Assembly: GCA_905235675.1 (NCBI GenBank)
Contig: CAJONC010000019.1
Location: 1 to 64,000 of the forward strand
Source of the DNA: an uncultured Bacteroidales bacterium
GTDB lineage: Bacteria > Bacteroidota > Bacteroidia > Bacteroidales > UBA932
Direction: 5' to 3'
Length of the DNA: 64,000 bases
Shown here one piece after another: positions 50,657 through 59,542 of the stretch. Within the stretch, counting starts at the first letter, position 1; every line of letters starts with the position of its first letter. The notes beneath the pieces are model-generated. The model had not been told where the DNA came from, did not search any database, and was given only the letters and a program-made list of their open reading frames with translations. The position numbers were made by a program, and so were the translations under genes.

Positions 50657-51709
50657 ATGAGTTTTGAAGAACATATAGGGCTGCTTAGGCAGATGATTTC
50701 AATTCCTTCCGTCAGCACTTCCGAAGCGGAGGTGGCCGACCTGCTGCAGCGCACCCTGGAGGCAGAAGGCTTCACCGTGCACAGGAAGGGGAACAACATC
50801 TGGCTGGATTCTGCCGATATCCGGCCTTGCGACGGTCCTGTGATACTCCTGAACGCCCATATCGATACCGTCAAACCCGCATCTTCCTACACCCGCGACC
50901 CTTTCGAAGCCTCGGTCGAAGGTGACAGGATATACGGCCTGGGGAGCAACGACGACGGTGCGTCGGTGATAGCCCTGCTTGCTGCCTTCCGCGAACTGGT
51001 GTCACGCCCGCAGCCCTACAGGCTGGTATGGAGTGCCACGGCCGAAGAGGAGAACAGCGGAACGCAGGGGGTTGAACTCATTTTTCCGGAACTGGGGAAG
51101 ATAGATTTCGGCATATTCGGAGAACCCACGGGAATGCGCCTTGCGGTAGCCGAAAGGGGATTGATGGTGCTGGACTGTACTTCCTGCGGAAAGAGCGGGC
51201 ACGCTGCGAGGAACGAGGGTGAAAATGCAATCTACAAGGCACTTGCCGACATTGAATGGTTCCGCAGCTATCAGTTCCCCAAGGTCTCGGATTATCTTGG
51301 GCCTGTCAAAATGACCGTCACCATGATTTCGGCCGGAACCCAGCACAATGTTGTGCCGGATGCCTGTAAGTTCGTGGTGGATGTCAGACCCAACGGCCTG
51401 TATGACAATGCGTTCATCCTGGATTATATAAAGGCTCACGTTTCCTGCGAAGTGGTCCCGCGGTCGATGCGCAGGCTCAGTTCCCACATAGAAGGCAGCC
51501 ATCCTTTCGTCAGGAAGGCTGTGGCGGAAGGCCTGGAGTGCTTCGGTTCTCCCACGCTCAGCAACTGGGCTCTGGCCTCTTTTCCTGCGGTAAAGCTGGG
51601 GCCGGGGGAGTCTTCCCGTTCGCATGGAGCCGACGAATTTGTGTGCATCAGCGAAATTCGCTCAGCCATAGATACTTACATTAAACTTTTAGACGGATTC
51701 TGCTTATGA
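50657..51709 (+). CDS. argE: N-acyl-ornithine/citrulline deacylase (M20 family)
   Basis: A 350-aa zinc hydrolase of the M20 family. Metal and catalytic motifs: LLNAHIDTVKP (His, Asp), LGSNDDGASVIA (bridging Asp), TAEEENSGTQG (Glu-Glu), FGEPTGM, GKSGHAARN and SSRSHGADEFV (last His). Behind argF' it should remove the acyl group from N-succinylcitrulline to give citrulline. The track uses a GTG at 50627 inside argB; the ATG at 50657 begins right before the conserved fold, and a TATATTTG -7-like box (50643-50650) precedes it, which might give an internal promoter. Overlaps argH by 4 bp. Confidence 0.9.
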   Translation: MSFEEHIGLLRQMISIPSVSTSEAEVADLLQRTLEAEGFTVHRKGNNIWLDSADIRPCDGPVILLNAHIDTVKPASSYTRDPFEASVEGDRIYGLGSNDDGASVIALLAAFRELVSRPQPYRLVWSATAEEENSGTQGVELIFPELGKIDFGIFGEPTGMRLAVAERGLMVLDCTSCGKSGHAARNEGENAIYKALADIEWFRSYQFPKVSDYLGPVKMTVTMISAGTQHNVVPDACKFVVDVRPNGLYDNAFILDYIKAHVSCEVVPRSMRRLSSHIEGSHPFVRKAVAEGLECFGSPTLSNWALASFPAVKLGPGESSRSHGADEFVCISEIRSAIDTYIKLLDGFCL

Positions 51710-53037
51710 AACTTTGGGATAAGGGTTTTTCGACCGATTCCAGAATCGAGAAATTTACGGTAGGGAAGGACCGCGAATTGGATTTGCTGCTGGCTCCCTA
51801 CGACATTCTCGGAACCATTGCCCATACCACCATGCTTTCGGAGGTCGGCCTGCTCCCGAAGGAAGATCTGGCCTTGATTCTTCCTGAGCTCAGGAAACTT
51901 TATGCCAAGGCAGAGGCAGGGGAGTTCATCATTGAGGATGGGGTGGAGGATGTGCATTCCCAGGTGGAATTCCTTCTCACTGAAAAACTTGGAGATCTTG
52001 GCAAGAAGGTGCATACCGGCCGTTCCCGCAACGACCAGGTGCTCGTTGACCTGAAACTTTTCTCGCGCGCGGAGCTGGAAAAGACCGTGCTGAAACTGCA
52101 GGCGCTGTTCGAGGCCCTGCAGGAGCGCAGCGAAGAGTGCAAAGACATTCTTATGCCGGGATATACCCATCTGCAGGTTGCAATGCCTTCGTCGTTCGGC
52201 CTCTGGTTCGGGGCTTATGCCGAGAGCCTGTGCAACGACCTCGAAGTGCTGCGCGGAGCATGGAAGGTAGTTAACCGCAATCCTCTCGGTTCCGCCGCCG
52301 GTTATGGTTCATCCGCGCCCTTGAACAGGCGGAGAACTACGGAACTGCTTGGATTTGAGGGACTTGACTATAATGTAGTATATGCCCAGATGAGCAGGGG
52401 AAAGACCGAACGCATAGTGGCTTCGGCGCTTGCATCCGTCGCCGAAACCCTCGGCCGCCTCGCGTATGACTGCTGCCTTTTCAACAGCCAGAATTTTGCA
52501 TTCATAAAGCTGCCCGACGAACTTACTACAGGTTCCAGCATCATGCCCCACAAGAAGAATCCGGACGTATTTGAACTTGTCCGTGCGCATTGCAACCGTA
52601 TTGCAGCCGCTCCGGAGCAGATACGCAGCATCTGTGCAAACCTTCCTTCGGGGTATTTCCGCGATATGCAGATGGTTAAAGAAGTCTATCTGCCGCTTTT
52701 CGCCGAATTGGACGACTGTCTTGACATTGCGGCCTACGCAATCAGGGAAATGACTGTAAATAAGGATATTATGTCAGATTCCCGCTATCAGTACGCCTTC
52801 AGCGTGGAGGAAGTGAACCGCCGCGTGGCTGAAGGAGTGCCTTTCCGCGATGCCTACAGGCAGGTAGGGGAGGAGATACTGGCAGGGGAGTTCCGCTATG
52901 AAGGGGAGTTGCACCATACTCACGAAGGCTCTCTTGGCAACTTGTGCAATGACCTGATAACCAAACGTTTCAACGATACGGTATCTTCCTTCGGCTTTGA
53001 GGCTGTGCATGAGTGCTGCAGGAGGCTTACAGAGTGA
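51706..53037 (+). CDS. argH: Argininosuccinate lyase
   Basis: A 443-aa enzyme splitting argininosuccinate into arginine and fumarate, the final step of the operon. Fumarase-superfamily motifs: VEDVHSQVEFLL, HTGRSRNDQVLVDL, GYTHLQVAMP and the signature GSSIMPHKKNPDVFELVR with the flexible catalytic loop. No key residue is missing. Last gene of the arginine operon; the next gene has its own promoter. Confidence 0.96.
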   Translation: MKLWDKGFSTDSRIEKFTVGKDRELDLLLAPYDILGTIAHTTMLSEVGLLPKEDLALILPELRKLYAKAEAGEFIIEDGVEDVHSQVEFLLTEKLGDLGKKVHTGRSRNDQVLVDLKLFSRAELEKTVLKLQALFEALQERSEECKDILMPGYTHLQVAMPSSFGLWFGAYAESLCNDLEVLRGAWKVVNRNPLGSAAGYGSSAPLNRRRTTELLGFEGLDYNVVYAQMSRGKTERIVASALASVAETLGRLAYDCCLFNSQNFAFIKLPDELTTGSSIMPHKKNPDVFELVRAHCNRIAAAPEQIRSICANLPSGYFRDMQMVKEVYLPLFAELDDCLDIAAYAIREMTVNKDIMSDSRYQYAFSVEEVNRRVAEGVPFRDAYRQVGEEILAGEFRYEGELHHTHEGSLGNLCNDLITKRFNDTVSSFGFEAVHECCRRLTE

Positions 53038-53043
53038 AATGGC

Positions 53044-53074
53044 ATTGGTTTTGTCGGAAAAATGCATATTTTTG
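53044..53074 (+). promoter_or_regulatory. Promoter of the cytidylate-kinase-like gene
   Basis: ATTG (53044-53047), 19-nt spacer, TATTTTTG (53067-53074). The -7 is perfect, the -33 has one mismatch. Confidence 0.55.
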
Positions 53075-53103
53075 TAAAAGAAAAACTATAATTACCAAAT
53101 ACA

Positions 53104-53745
53104 ATGAACGTAAACGAAAAATTTGTTGTCACCATCAGCCGTGAAGTCGGTTCCGGCGGACGTACGGTAGGTCGCTTGCTTTCCGAAAAACTCGGTGTGC
53201 GTTATTGCGACAAGGCCCTCATCGATGAACTTACAAAGGAGTTCAATCTCAGCACTCAGGAAATAGAGCGTATCAAGTCGCAGAAGAGCAACTGGCTTCT
53301 GGACATGTTCGCCCGGGTGGCTCCGACCCTGCGCCCCGAGGCCTTCATTGCAAGTTCTCCATTGCAGTATGAAAGCTATTATCCCAGCTCCGACGAGATT
53401 TTCTTCTGCGAAAGCGCTATCCTCAAGGAACTTGCGGAGGACGAGTCGTGCGTAATCGCCGGACGTTCGGGATTCTTTGTACTGAAGGACCATCCCAACA
53501 AACTGGACGTTTATATAGGAGCGTCGCGTGAGCACCGCATCCAAAGGATAATGGGCCGCCAGAATCTTACCGAGAAGGAAGCCGGCAAAATTATCGACAA
53601 GGTCGACAAGGCCCGTGAGATTTATGTCGAGCATTATGCCGGCGTCAGCCGTTACGATCTTCGCAATTACGACCTTGTGATAAACATGGATGCGATGACT
53701 GAAGAAGAGGCTGTAGAACTTATCCTCAAGTACATAAACAAGTAG
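53104..53745 (+). CDS. Cytidylate kinase-like family protein
   Basis: A 213-aa P-loop kinase-like protein. The N terminus VVTISREVGSGGRTVGRLLSEKLG is the characteristic variant P-loop (SREVGSGG) of the cytidylate kinase-like (AAA_33/Cytidylate_kin2) family; YCDKALIDEL and VIAGRSGFFVLKD are also family blocks. True CMP kinase activity is unproven; the family is common in Bacteroidetes and Firmicutes beside a regular Cmk. It is upstream of the MscS gene with a 46-nt gap, perhaps co-transcribed. Confidence 0.85.
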   Translation: MNVNEKFVVTISREVGSGGRTVGRLLSEKLGVRYCDKALIDELTKEFNLSTQEIERIKSQKSNWLLDMFARVAPTLRPEAFIASSPLQYESYYPSSDEIFFCESAILKELAEDESCVIAGRSGFFVLKDHPNKLDVYIGASREHRIQRIMGRQNLTEKEAGKIIDKVDKAREIYVEHYAGVSRYDLRNYDLVINMDAMTEEEAVELILKYINK

Positions 53746-53791
53746 TTCCGCGCGATACTGCGCTCTGCTACACAATTTATATTATGTTAAC

Positions 53792-54721
53792 ATGAACATT
53801 GCAACACTCCTCCAGGCTGAAGTTGCGGTCGAAAAGTTCACCGCAGATTCAATTCAAGCTAAAACCGCCGCGGCAGTCGAAACGCTCAAGGCTACCGATT
53901 CCGATGTAATTGTCAGGAATCTGCTCGACCAGGCCGTCCATTTCGGCCTCAAGGTCCTGGCCGCCCTCGCAATTTATATTGTTGGTGCATGGATTATCAA
54001 GAAGATAAACAAGATGACCGCCCGCGCCATGCAGCGCCGGAATTCCGATGCGGCATTGACCTCGTTCGTTAAGAGCCTGGTATCCATCACCCTCTGGGTA
54101 TTGCTCATTATACTTACCGTAGGAGCCCTTGGCGTCAACACCACTTCCCTCGCAGCCCTTCTTGCTGCCGGCGGCATGGCAATAGGCATGGCCCTGAGCG
54201 GAACCGTACAGAATTTCGCCGGCGGCATCATGCTGCTTGTGTTCAAGCCCATCAAGGCTGGCGATTTCATTGAAGCACAAGGATTTACGGGAACTGTTAG
54301 CGAGATTAACATTACCAGCACCAAGCTTGTAACCCTCGACAACCGTGTGGTTTTCATCCCCAACGGAGCCCTTTCCAGCGGCAATATCAACAACTTCTCA
54401 GTCAAGCCTCTGCGCCGTGTCGACATCAATGTCAACGTTGCATACGGCACCGATGTGGAAAAGGCCAAGGAAGTGCTTCTCGGCATTATCAAGTCTAATC
54501 CCGACGTCATCGACGCCTCTACGGAAGGTGCCGCCGACCCGTTCGTTGCAGTCCTTCAGCTTAAAGACAGCACCGTAGAGTTTGTTACCCGCAGCTGGAC
54601 CACTTCCGCCAAATACTGGGATGTCTATTTCTGGCTTACCGAGAACTTCTACAAGCAGCTGCCCGAAAACGGAATCTCCTTCAGTTTCCCTCAGTTGAAT
54701 GTAAACGTAAAGAACAGCTGA
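53792..54721 (+). CDS. MscS-family mechanosensitive channel
   Basis: A 309-aa inner-membrane channel that releases solutes on osmotic downshock. After an N-terminal periplasmic stretch it has three helices; TM3 is the Gly/Ala-rich pore helix AALLAAGGMAIGMALSGTVQNFAGGIMLLVFKPIKAGD. The beta domain (VSEINITSTKLVTLDNRVVFIPNG) and cytoplasmic alpha-beta domain follow. Size is like E. coli MscS (286 aa). Its stop overlaps the start of the GH88 lipoprotein gene (TGATG), hinting at coupled translation. Confidence 0.93.
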   Translation: MNIATLLQAEVAVEKFTADSIQAKTAAAVETLKATDSDVIVRNLLDQAVHFGLKVLAALAIYIVGAWIIKKINKMTARAMQRRNSDAALTSFVKSLVSITLWVLLIILTVGALGVNTTSLAALLAAGGMAIGMALSGTVQNFAGGIMLLVFKPIKAGDFIEAQGFTGTVSEINITSTKLVTLDNRVVFIPNGALSSGNINNFSVKPLRRVDINVNVAYGTDVEKAKEVLLGIIKSNPDVIDASTEGAADPFVAVLQLKDSTVEFVTRSWTTSAKYWDVYFWLTENFYKQLPENGISFSFPQLNVNVKNS

Positions 54722-55845
54722 TGAAAAGGTTTCCCGTTCTTGCAGTTGCACTCATGGCGGCAGTCGCCTGCGGAAAGCAGGAAAGCATGCCCCAGCTTAC
54801 CGAAAGGGTTTTCAAGCTTGCTTCCGTCCAGCTCCCCTGGCAGAGTTCACAACTCGATGATACACATATAGGACGTACATTCGAAGGAGATACCCTCGTT
54901 ACTACAGGGATTACCTACTGGGTAAGCGGATTCCTACCCGGCTCCCTCTGGCTCACCTACGAGTATACCGGCGACGAGGCCGTGAAGCAGGCCGCCTGGA
55001 AAGAGACGCGCAAGCTGCAGAATCTTGTCAGCCGCAAGACACATCACGACATAGGATTCCAGCTGATGTGCAGCTACGGCAATGCCTACAGGCTCACCGG
55101 CGACACCACCTGCCTGTCCATTCTCAGGGCCGGAGCGGATAAACTTGCCGGAAGATTCGATACCAACATAGGTCTCATCAAGAGTTGGGACAATGACAAA
55201 TGGAATTATCCCGTCATCATAGACAACATGATGAACCTTGAGCTGCTCACCGAATACGGCGACAAGGATGTAGCGATAGCACACGCACGCAAGACCGCTG
55301 TGGAGCACTTCAGGGATGACTACACCACTTTCCACCTTGTGGATTATGCCGCCGACGGCAGCGTTATCAAAAAGCAGACCGTGCAGGGTGCCGAGGACGG
55401 ATCCGCCTGGGCGAGAGGCCAGGCCTGGGGCCTTTACGGCTACACGATGATGGCCCGTGAGACCGGTCTTCCCGAATTCCGCGAACAGGCCGAAAAAATT
55501 GCCGGGATGCTCCTGCCGAGGCTTCCGGAGGACGGTATCCCCTACTGGGATTTCTCCCGCGTGGGCGAAGAGCGCGACGCTTCCGCAGGGGCCATAATGG
55601 CTTCCGCATTCATTGAACTCGCAGGCCTCACCAGGGACTCAGTCCTTTCAAAGGAATGCCGGCAGATGGCTGAAAAGCAGCTGCGCACCCTTGCCTCGCC
55701 CGAGTATCTTGCCGAAGCAGGTACCAACGGGGGCTTCCTCCTCAAGCACAGCGTAGGACACAAGCCGGGGAATTCCGAAGTGGATGTCCCTGTCACCTAT
55801 GCCGACTATTATTTCCTGGAGGCGCTGCTGCGCTATAGGAATTAA
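54721..55845 (+). CDS. Glycoside hydrolase family 88 lipoprotein (unsaturated glucuronyl hydrolase-like)
   Basis: A 374-aa lipoprotein (lipobox VAC at MAAVAC) with an (alpha/alpha)6 barrel. Key GH88 regions: [13 protein letters not shown] and [13 protein letters not shown] with the two catalytic Asp, and [18 protein letters not shown]. It removes 4,5-unsaturated uronic acids from oligosaccharides produced by polysaccharide lyases (GAG, ulvan or host glycans) at the surface or periplasm. No PUL partners are adjacent. It follows mscS with a 1-base overlap and ends 4 bp inside the convergent folE. Confidence 0.9.
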   Translation: MKRFPVLAVALMAAVACGKQESMPQLTERVFKLASVQLPWQSSQLDDTHIGRTFEGDTLVTTGITYWVSGFLPGSLWLTYEYTGDEAVKQAAWKETRKLQNLVSRKTHHDIGFQLMCSYGNAYRLTGDTTCLSILRAGADKLAGRFDTNIGLIKSWDNDKWNYPVIIDNMMNLELLTEYGDKDVAIAHARKTAVEHFRDDYTTFHLVDYAADGSVIKKQTVQGAEDGSAWARGQAWGLYGYTMMARETGLPEFREQAEKIAGMLLPRLPEDGIPYWDFSRVGEERDASAGAIMASAFIELAGLTRDSVLSKECRQMAEKQLRTLASPEYLAEAGTNGGFLLKHSVGHKPGNSEVDVPVTYADYYFLEALLRYRN

Positions 55846-56435
55846 GGTTTTGAGATAAGGTTTATAAACTCGTTCCGGGTCTTGTCGGACTCCAGGAACG
55901 CACCGGAAAAGGCGGATGTCGTGGTAATGGCATTCGCCTTTTGCACTCCCCTCATGCTCATGCAGGTGTGCATGGCTTCGATTACTACGGCGACACCCAG
56001 CGGATGCAGCGATTCCTGTATGCAGTCGCGAATCTGCTCGGTAAGCCTTTCCTGCACCTGAAGGCGCCTGGAATAGGCCTCCACCACCCTGGCTATCTTG
56101 CTGAGGCCGGTTATCTTTCCGTTGGGAATATAGGCTACGTGGGCCTTGCCTATGAACGGCATCATGTGATGCTCACAGAGCGAATACAACTCTATGTCCT
56201 TCACAACTACCATGTGCTTGTATTCTTCTTCAAACAGGGCGGATTCAATGATTTGGGCGCCGTTTTCGGAGTAGCCTTTGGTATTGAACTGCAAAGCCTT
56301 TGCAACCCTCTCGGGGGTTTTCAGCAGCCCTTCGCGGGAACTGTCCTCGCCAAGGAGCGCAAGGATTTCCCTGACGTGTGAAGCAATCTTTGCGGTGGTG
56401 TCTTCGTCGTACTGTTCTATTTCTTTGTAAGCCAT
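55842..56435 (-). CDS. folE: GTP cyclohydrolase I
   Basis: A 197-aa enzyme opening the folate (and possibly other pterin) pathway, converting GTP to 7,8-dihydroneopterin triphosphate. Zinc and active-site motifs: [49 protein letters not shown] and HTCMSMRGV. Complete, single gene; the terminator of the upstream operon is 12 nt in front of its start. Confidence 0.95.
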   Translation of the reverse strand: MAYKEIEQYDEDTTAKIASHVREILALLGEDSSREGLLKTPERVAKALQFNTKGYSENGAQIIESALFEEEYKHMVVVKDIELYSLCEHHMMPFIGKAHVAYIPNGKITGLSKIARVVEAYSRRLQVQERLTEQIRDCIQESLHPLGVAVVIEAMHTCMSMRGVQKANAITTTSAFSGAFLESDKTRNEFINLISKP

Positions 56436-56446
56436 GGTGCAAAATT

Positions 56447-56481
56447 ACAAAAAAAGGCGGACAACTGAATGCCCGCCTTTC
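56447..56481 (-). terminator. Rho-independent terminator of the minus-strand lipoprotein operon
   Basis: On the minus strand AAAGGCGG...CCGCCTTT (56480-56473 / 56460-56453) is followed by TTTTTTTG. It separates the lipoprotein operon from folE. Confidence 0.8.
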
Positions 56482-56500
56482 AAAGTATGCAGTTCAAAGA

Positions 56501-56691
56501 TTACTTGGCATCTACGAGGGTAATGGTAATTACACTGCTGAAGTTACCGTCAGAATTGCTTAATTCGCCGTTAATGGCAAGAATCGCCTTGCCGTTTTCA
56601 ACTTTCAGAGAACCGTTTGCCTTGGCGTTAATCATGGAGTTGCCGAATTCGAGTTCATAGTTGAAACTCTGGCCGGAAAGATTGAATTCTC
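56501..56691 (-). pseudogene. Out-of-frame C-terminal end of the lipoprotein gene
   Basis: In the +1 frame relative to the ORF above, the minus strand reads GEFNLSGQSFNYELEFGNSM then INAKANGSLKVENGKAILAI... and ends VITITLVDAK at 56501, 20 nt before the terminator stem. This is coherent protein sequence, unlike the tail of the annotated ORF. Loss of one G in the GG at about 56691-56692 (GGA GAA TTC expected) would explain it. Confidence 0.65.
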
Positions 56692-57366
56692 CATGTCGGC
56701 ACCGCTGAAGGTGATGACAAACGTACCGTTCTTGGTGAACTGGATTTCCTTTACATTGTATCCCTTGATTTCTTCAGGAATACTTACGACATTTTCGTTG
56801 ATGTATGCGGCAATTTCGTCAAGGTTCCCGTGAGCCCAGTCCATGCTAAAGTTCACAGTTTTACTCTTATCGTTAGACTGTCCGGTTACTTTTACACCAA
56901 TGTTGGCAACCTTCCATGCACGGAAAAGGTCGTTGTTGCCGGAAACAGTGCCGGAAGTGACAGTTGCGGGTGCGGTGACGCTATCGGAAGTACCGGTGGT
57001 CTTGACTGTAACGTTGCCTCCGCTGATGGTCACGGTGCCGAAGCCGACTACATTGTAAACGCCGCCGGAGAAAGTGTAAGTGGTTACCACTACCTCAGTT
57101 CCGTCTTCCGTATCAGCTTTTGCGATTAGTTTCTTTTTGACGATGATGGCACGGTTGGTCTCGGTGAATTCAATGGAAGAAACAGCTGTTTCTGTATCAT
57201 TGGGAAGTACGAGCTCCTCAGTAAAGACTACTTTCTTGGCATTCTCCACGTTCTCGGGAGTTTCAAGAGTTACTTCTTTCTCGTCCTTGTCGTCTTTATT
57301 GCAGGAAATGAGTGCAAGAGAAGCGCAAAGGGCGGCAATCATTGAAATTTTGAAAATAGATTTCAT
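56632..57366 (-). CDS. Putative lipoprotein, C terminus frameshifted
   Basis: As read, 244 aa: signal peptide MKSIFKISMIAALCASLALISC (lipobox LISC) and an acidic stretch NKDDKDEKEVTLETPENVENA, then beta-rich repeats of unknown family (e.g. TFSGGVYNVVGFGTVTISGGNVTV). The natural reading changes frame near ENS: the annotated tail (FPARVSTMNSNSATP) is low-quality, while the other frame continues sensibly to 56501. The full protein would be about 288 aa. The track start at 57441 is too early; the ATG at 57366 gives the signal peptide. It follows an outer-membrane barrel gene by 29 bp, so both are probably surface-exposed or OM-linked partners. Confidence 0.65.
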   Translation of the reverse strand: MKSIFKISMIAALCASLALISCNKDDKDEKEVTLETPENVENAKKVVFTEELVLPNDTETAVSSIEFTETNRAIIVKKKLIAKADTEDGTEVVVTTYTFSGGVYNVVGFGTVTISGGNVTVKTTGTSDSVTAPATVTSGTVSGNNDLFRAWKVANIGVKVTGQSNDKSKTVNFSMDWAHGNLDEIAAYINENVVSIPEEIKGYNVKEIQFTKNGTFVITFSGADMENSIFPARVSTMNSNSATP

Positions 57367-57395
57367 GGTATTGTATTTAAGTATGATTTTATCAA

Positions 57396-58316
57396 TTAGA
57401 ACAACCTGATGTTGATGCCGAACTTGATGACCGGCATCCATCCTCCGACCTTGAAGGGAAGGTCTCCATTGGCAGCCTTGTCAATGGCGTCGTCAACCTT
57501 TCCTATCTTTGAACCGACTAAGGGAAGATCGCTTCCGTCGAAACTGTCTTTGTGGTCGACAAGGGCACTGGTTACAAGGTGGTCAGTGCTGTTTTTCCAG
57601 TCGTTTACGAAAACGCTCGTGCCCCCTGTATACTGGAAGCCGAGATCCAGGCTGCAGCTTACGCGGTGCTTGATGTTGGCGCCGCGTCCCCAGCCGAGGC
57701 CAAAGTAAGGATGGATGGCATTTTTGGCCCTCACGCCGGCGTTGACAAAGCCTTTGTCATCGGAAGATACTGAAATGGTGGCACTTTCATCTTCATTAGT
57801 ATATGTAATGGTGAGGTTGCCGTATTCTTCAGGTTTAAGCATGTTCGGGCCGCTGAGGTTTATGGATGCATTGAAGATGTCGCCATTGTTGCTGCCCACG
57901 ATTCCGGCAGTAAGGTGGAAAGAGGCCTTCTTGGTAAAATAGAGGTCCACCAGCCCGTAGTATGAGGGAGTCAGCGAAAGCTTGACCGGAACATTGGTAA
58001 GGTCGAGGGTGCGCTTGTCAGTAACATCTATTTTACCGAGGTCGAAGTTGGTCTCGTAGGAGTAGAAGAAATTTGTCAGGCCGTAACCTCCGCGAAGCTG
58101 GAGATAGGGGGTGACGGGAAAGGCAATCTGGGCGCTGGCACCCTGCATGGTGCCGACGGATACGCCTATTCCCATATGGTTGAATACTTTATAAGTGAGA
58201 GCGGCTTTTTCTTTCTTTGCCTTCGCAGGTTTTTTGTCCCCCTGGACTTCTCCTGCTGAAAGAGAAACGGACAGTGCCATGAATGCGGCAACTGCTACGA
58301 AAAACGGTTTTTTCAT
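57396..58316 (-). CDS. Outer-membrane beta-barrel protein, unknown function
   Basis: A 306-aa exported protein (MKKPFFVAVAAFMALSVSLSAGE). After a Lys-rich linker it has alternating amphipathic strands typical of a small barrel (YLQLRGGYGLTNFFYSYETNFD, VKLSLTPSYYGLVDLYF, HPYFGLGWGRG, SCSLDLGFQYTGG) and ends with a Phe (FGINIRLF), the usual OMP C-terminal signature for BAM. I do not recognise a named family. First gene of the operon with the frameshifted lipoprotein. The track's ATG at 58334 adds six extra residues before the signal peptide. Confidence 0.75.
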   Translation of the reverse strand: MKKPFFVAVAAFMALSVSLSAGEVQGDKKPAKAKKEKAALTYKVFNHMGIGVSVGTMQGASAQIAFPVTPYLQLRGGYGLTNFFYSYETNFDLGKIDVTDKRTLDLTNVPVKLSLTPSYYGLVDLYFTKKASFHLTAGIVGSNNGDIFNASINLSGPNMLKPEEYGNLTITYTNEDESATISVSSDDKGFVNAGVRAKNAIHPYFGLGWGRGANIKHRVSCSLDLGFQYTGGTSVFVNDWKNSTDHLVTSALVDHKDSFDGSDLPLVGSKIGKVDDAIDKAANGDLPFKVGGWMPVIKFGINIRLF

Positions 58317-58388
58317 ATCAAGATAAATTTGCAATAATTCCCTATTATATCTACAAATATAGGAAAGTTTTTTTAAATGCGCTAAAAA

Positions 58389-59537
58389 TCATTCAGTTTC
58401 GCCATTTTTTGCAATGACGGGATTGCCGTAGATGTGCCAGAAAATGTCACGCAGCTCGTCACGGTCTATTTTCTTCTCGGCCTTAGAAAGCTTATGCTCC
58501 GTGTATTCCTTGAACTGTTCAAGCTCTTCCGCGCTGTATTTGTCGGCATATCTGCTGCCGCCGGTCATGAGGTCGTAGCCCATGTAATTGGTCTTCCACA
58601 GTCTGTACCTGCTGATAATCCTTTCGTCCAGAATGCGGCGTATGGCCTGGTAGCGTTCGTTTTTGCCGTATGACGCCGCTTCGGCAATCTCCTCGTGCGT
58701 GAGAGGCTCGCCGACCGACAGATGTATGTCGCCCTTCCACTGACGTATGCCGGTTAGAATGCTGTGGGTGTCTTCATTCTTTTTCTTGTGATACTCCCCT
58801 GTCACTTTCTTTATGTAGAGTTCGCGCGCCTTGCGGAAATCGCAGGGTTCATACTCGTACGATATCGACATGGGAACAATGTGCAGCTCCTCGAAGTTGC
58901 TGCAGAAGTCGCCTTCGCCGCTCATGTCGAACATCTTGAGCAGCCCCTGCTCGGTGCTGTCCAGTCCGTTCTTGGTGCGGCCCTCGCGCTGGGCAATCCA
59001 TACCGAACTCTTGCCGGAGACGATTTCCGAGCGCATGAATTTGGAAAGAATCTGGCTCGACAGGTACATCTCCCTTGCGGAGATGCCGCGGATTACCGTA
59101 ATCATTCGGTTGGAGCGAAGCAGGGTTTCCACCACCTCGTCGGACAGCAGGTTGCTTCCCACGCAGATTTCGGTGAGAGGAATATTGTTCAGGATCAGCA
59201 TCCATTGCGTCAGGGCGGGATCGAGCACTATGTCGCGGTGATTGGAGACCGCGAGGAACTTGCCGTTGCCGGGAATTTTGCGGAGATTCTCCACTCCGTC
59301 GTATGTGAAACCGGAAGACGAACGTCCGAGCACTACCGCAACGGCCTTGGCAACTATGGTGTACTGGAAGTCCTCCACCCCTTTGATTTTGCAGAGCATC
59401 TCCCTGAGGGTGTTTGCAGGGAATTCGGGAAAAATATATTTGCTGATTACGGGCAATGCAGGATGCCTGGCAAGCTTGCGCAGGGAAGCCACTACTTCTT
59501 CGTCGTTGTAGGGTCTGATGTCTTCGAGATCTTCCAT
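58389..59537 (-). CDS. Lysophospholipid acyltransferase-family protein (PlsC/GPAT-like)
   Basis: A 382-aa acyltransferase. The catalytic His/Asp motif is in FLAVSNHRDIVLDPAL and the later block is VWIAQREGRTKNGLDSTEQGLLKMF, as in the Bacteroidetes proteins labelled 1-acyl-glycerol-3-phosphate acyltransferase. It should acylate a glycerophosphate, lysolipid or aminoacyl-lipid at the membrane; a hydrophobic helix is not prominent. The gap to the downstream queA is 5 bp on the 5' side (queA ends at 59543), so this gene follows queA in one transcript. Confidence 0.82.
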   Translation of the reverse strand: MEDLEDIRPYNDEEVVASLRKLARHPALPVISKYIFPEFPANTLREMLCKIKGVEDFQYTIVAKAVAVVLGRSSSGFTYDGVENLRKIPGNGKFLAVSNHRDIVLDPALTQWMLILNNIPLTEICVGSNLLSDEVVETLLRSNRMITVIRGISAREMYLSSQILSKFMRSEIVSGKSSVWIAQREGRTKNGLDSTEQGLLKMFDMSGEGDFCSNFEELHIVPMSISYEYEPCDFRKARELYIKKVTGEYHKKKNEDTHSILTGIRQWKGDIHLSVGEPLTHEEIAEAASYGKNERYQAIRRILDERIISRYRLWKTNYMGYDLMTGGSRYADKYSAEELEQFKEYTEHKLSKAEKKIDRDELRDIFWHIYGNPVIAKNGETE

Positions 59538-59542
59538 AAAAG

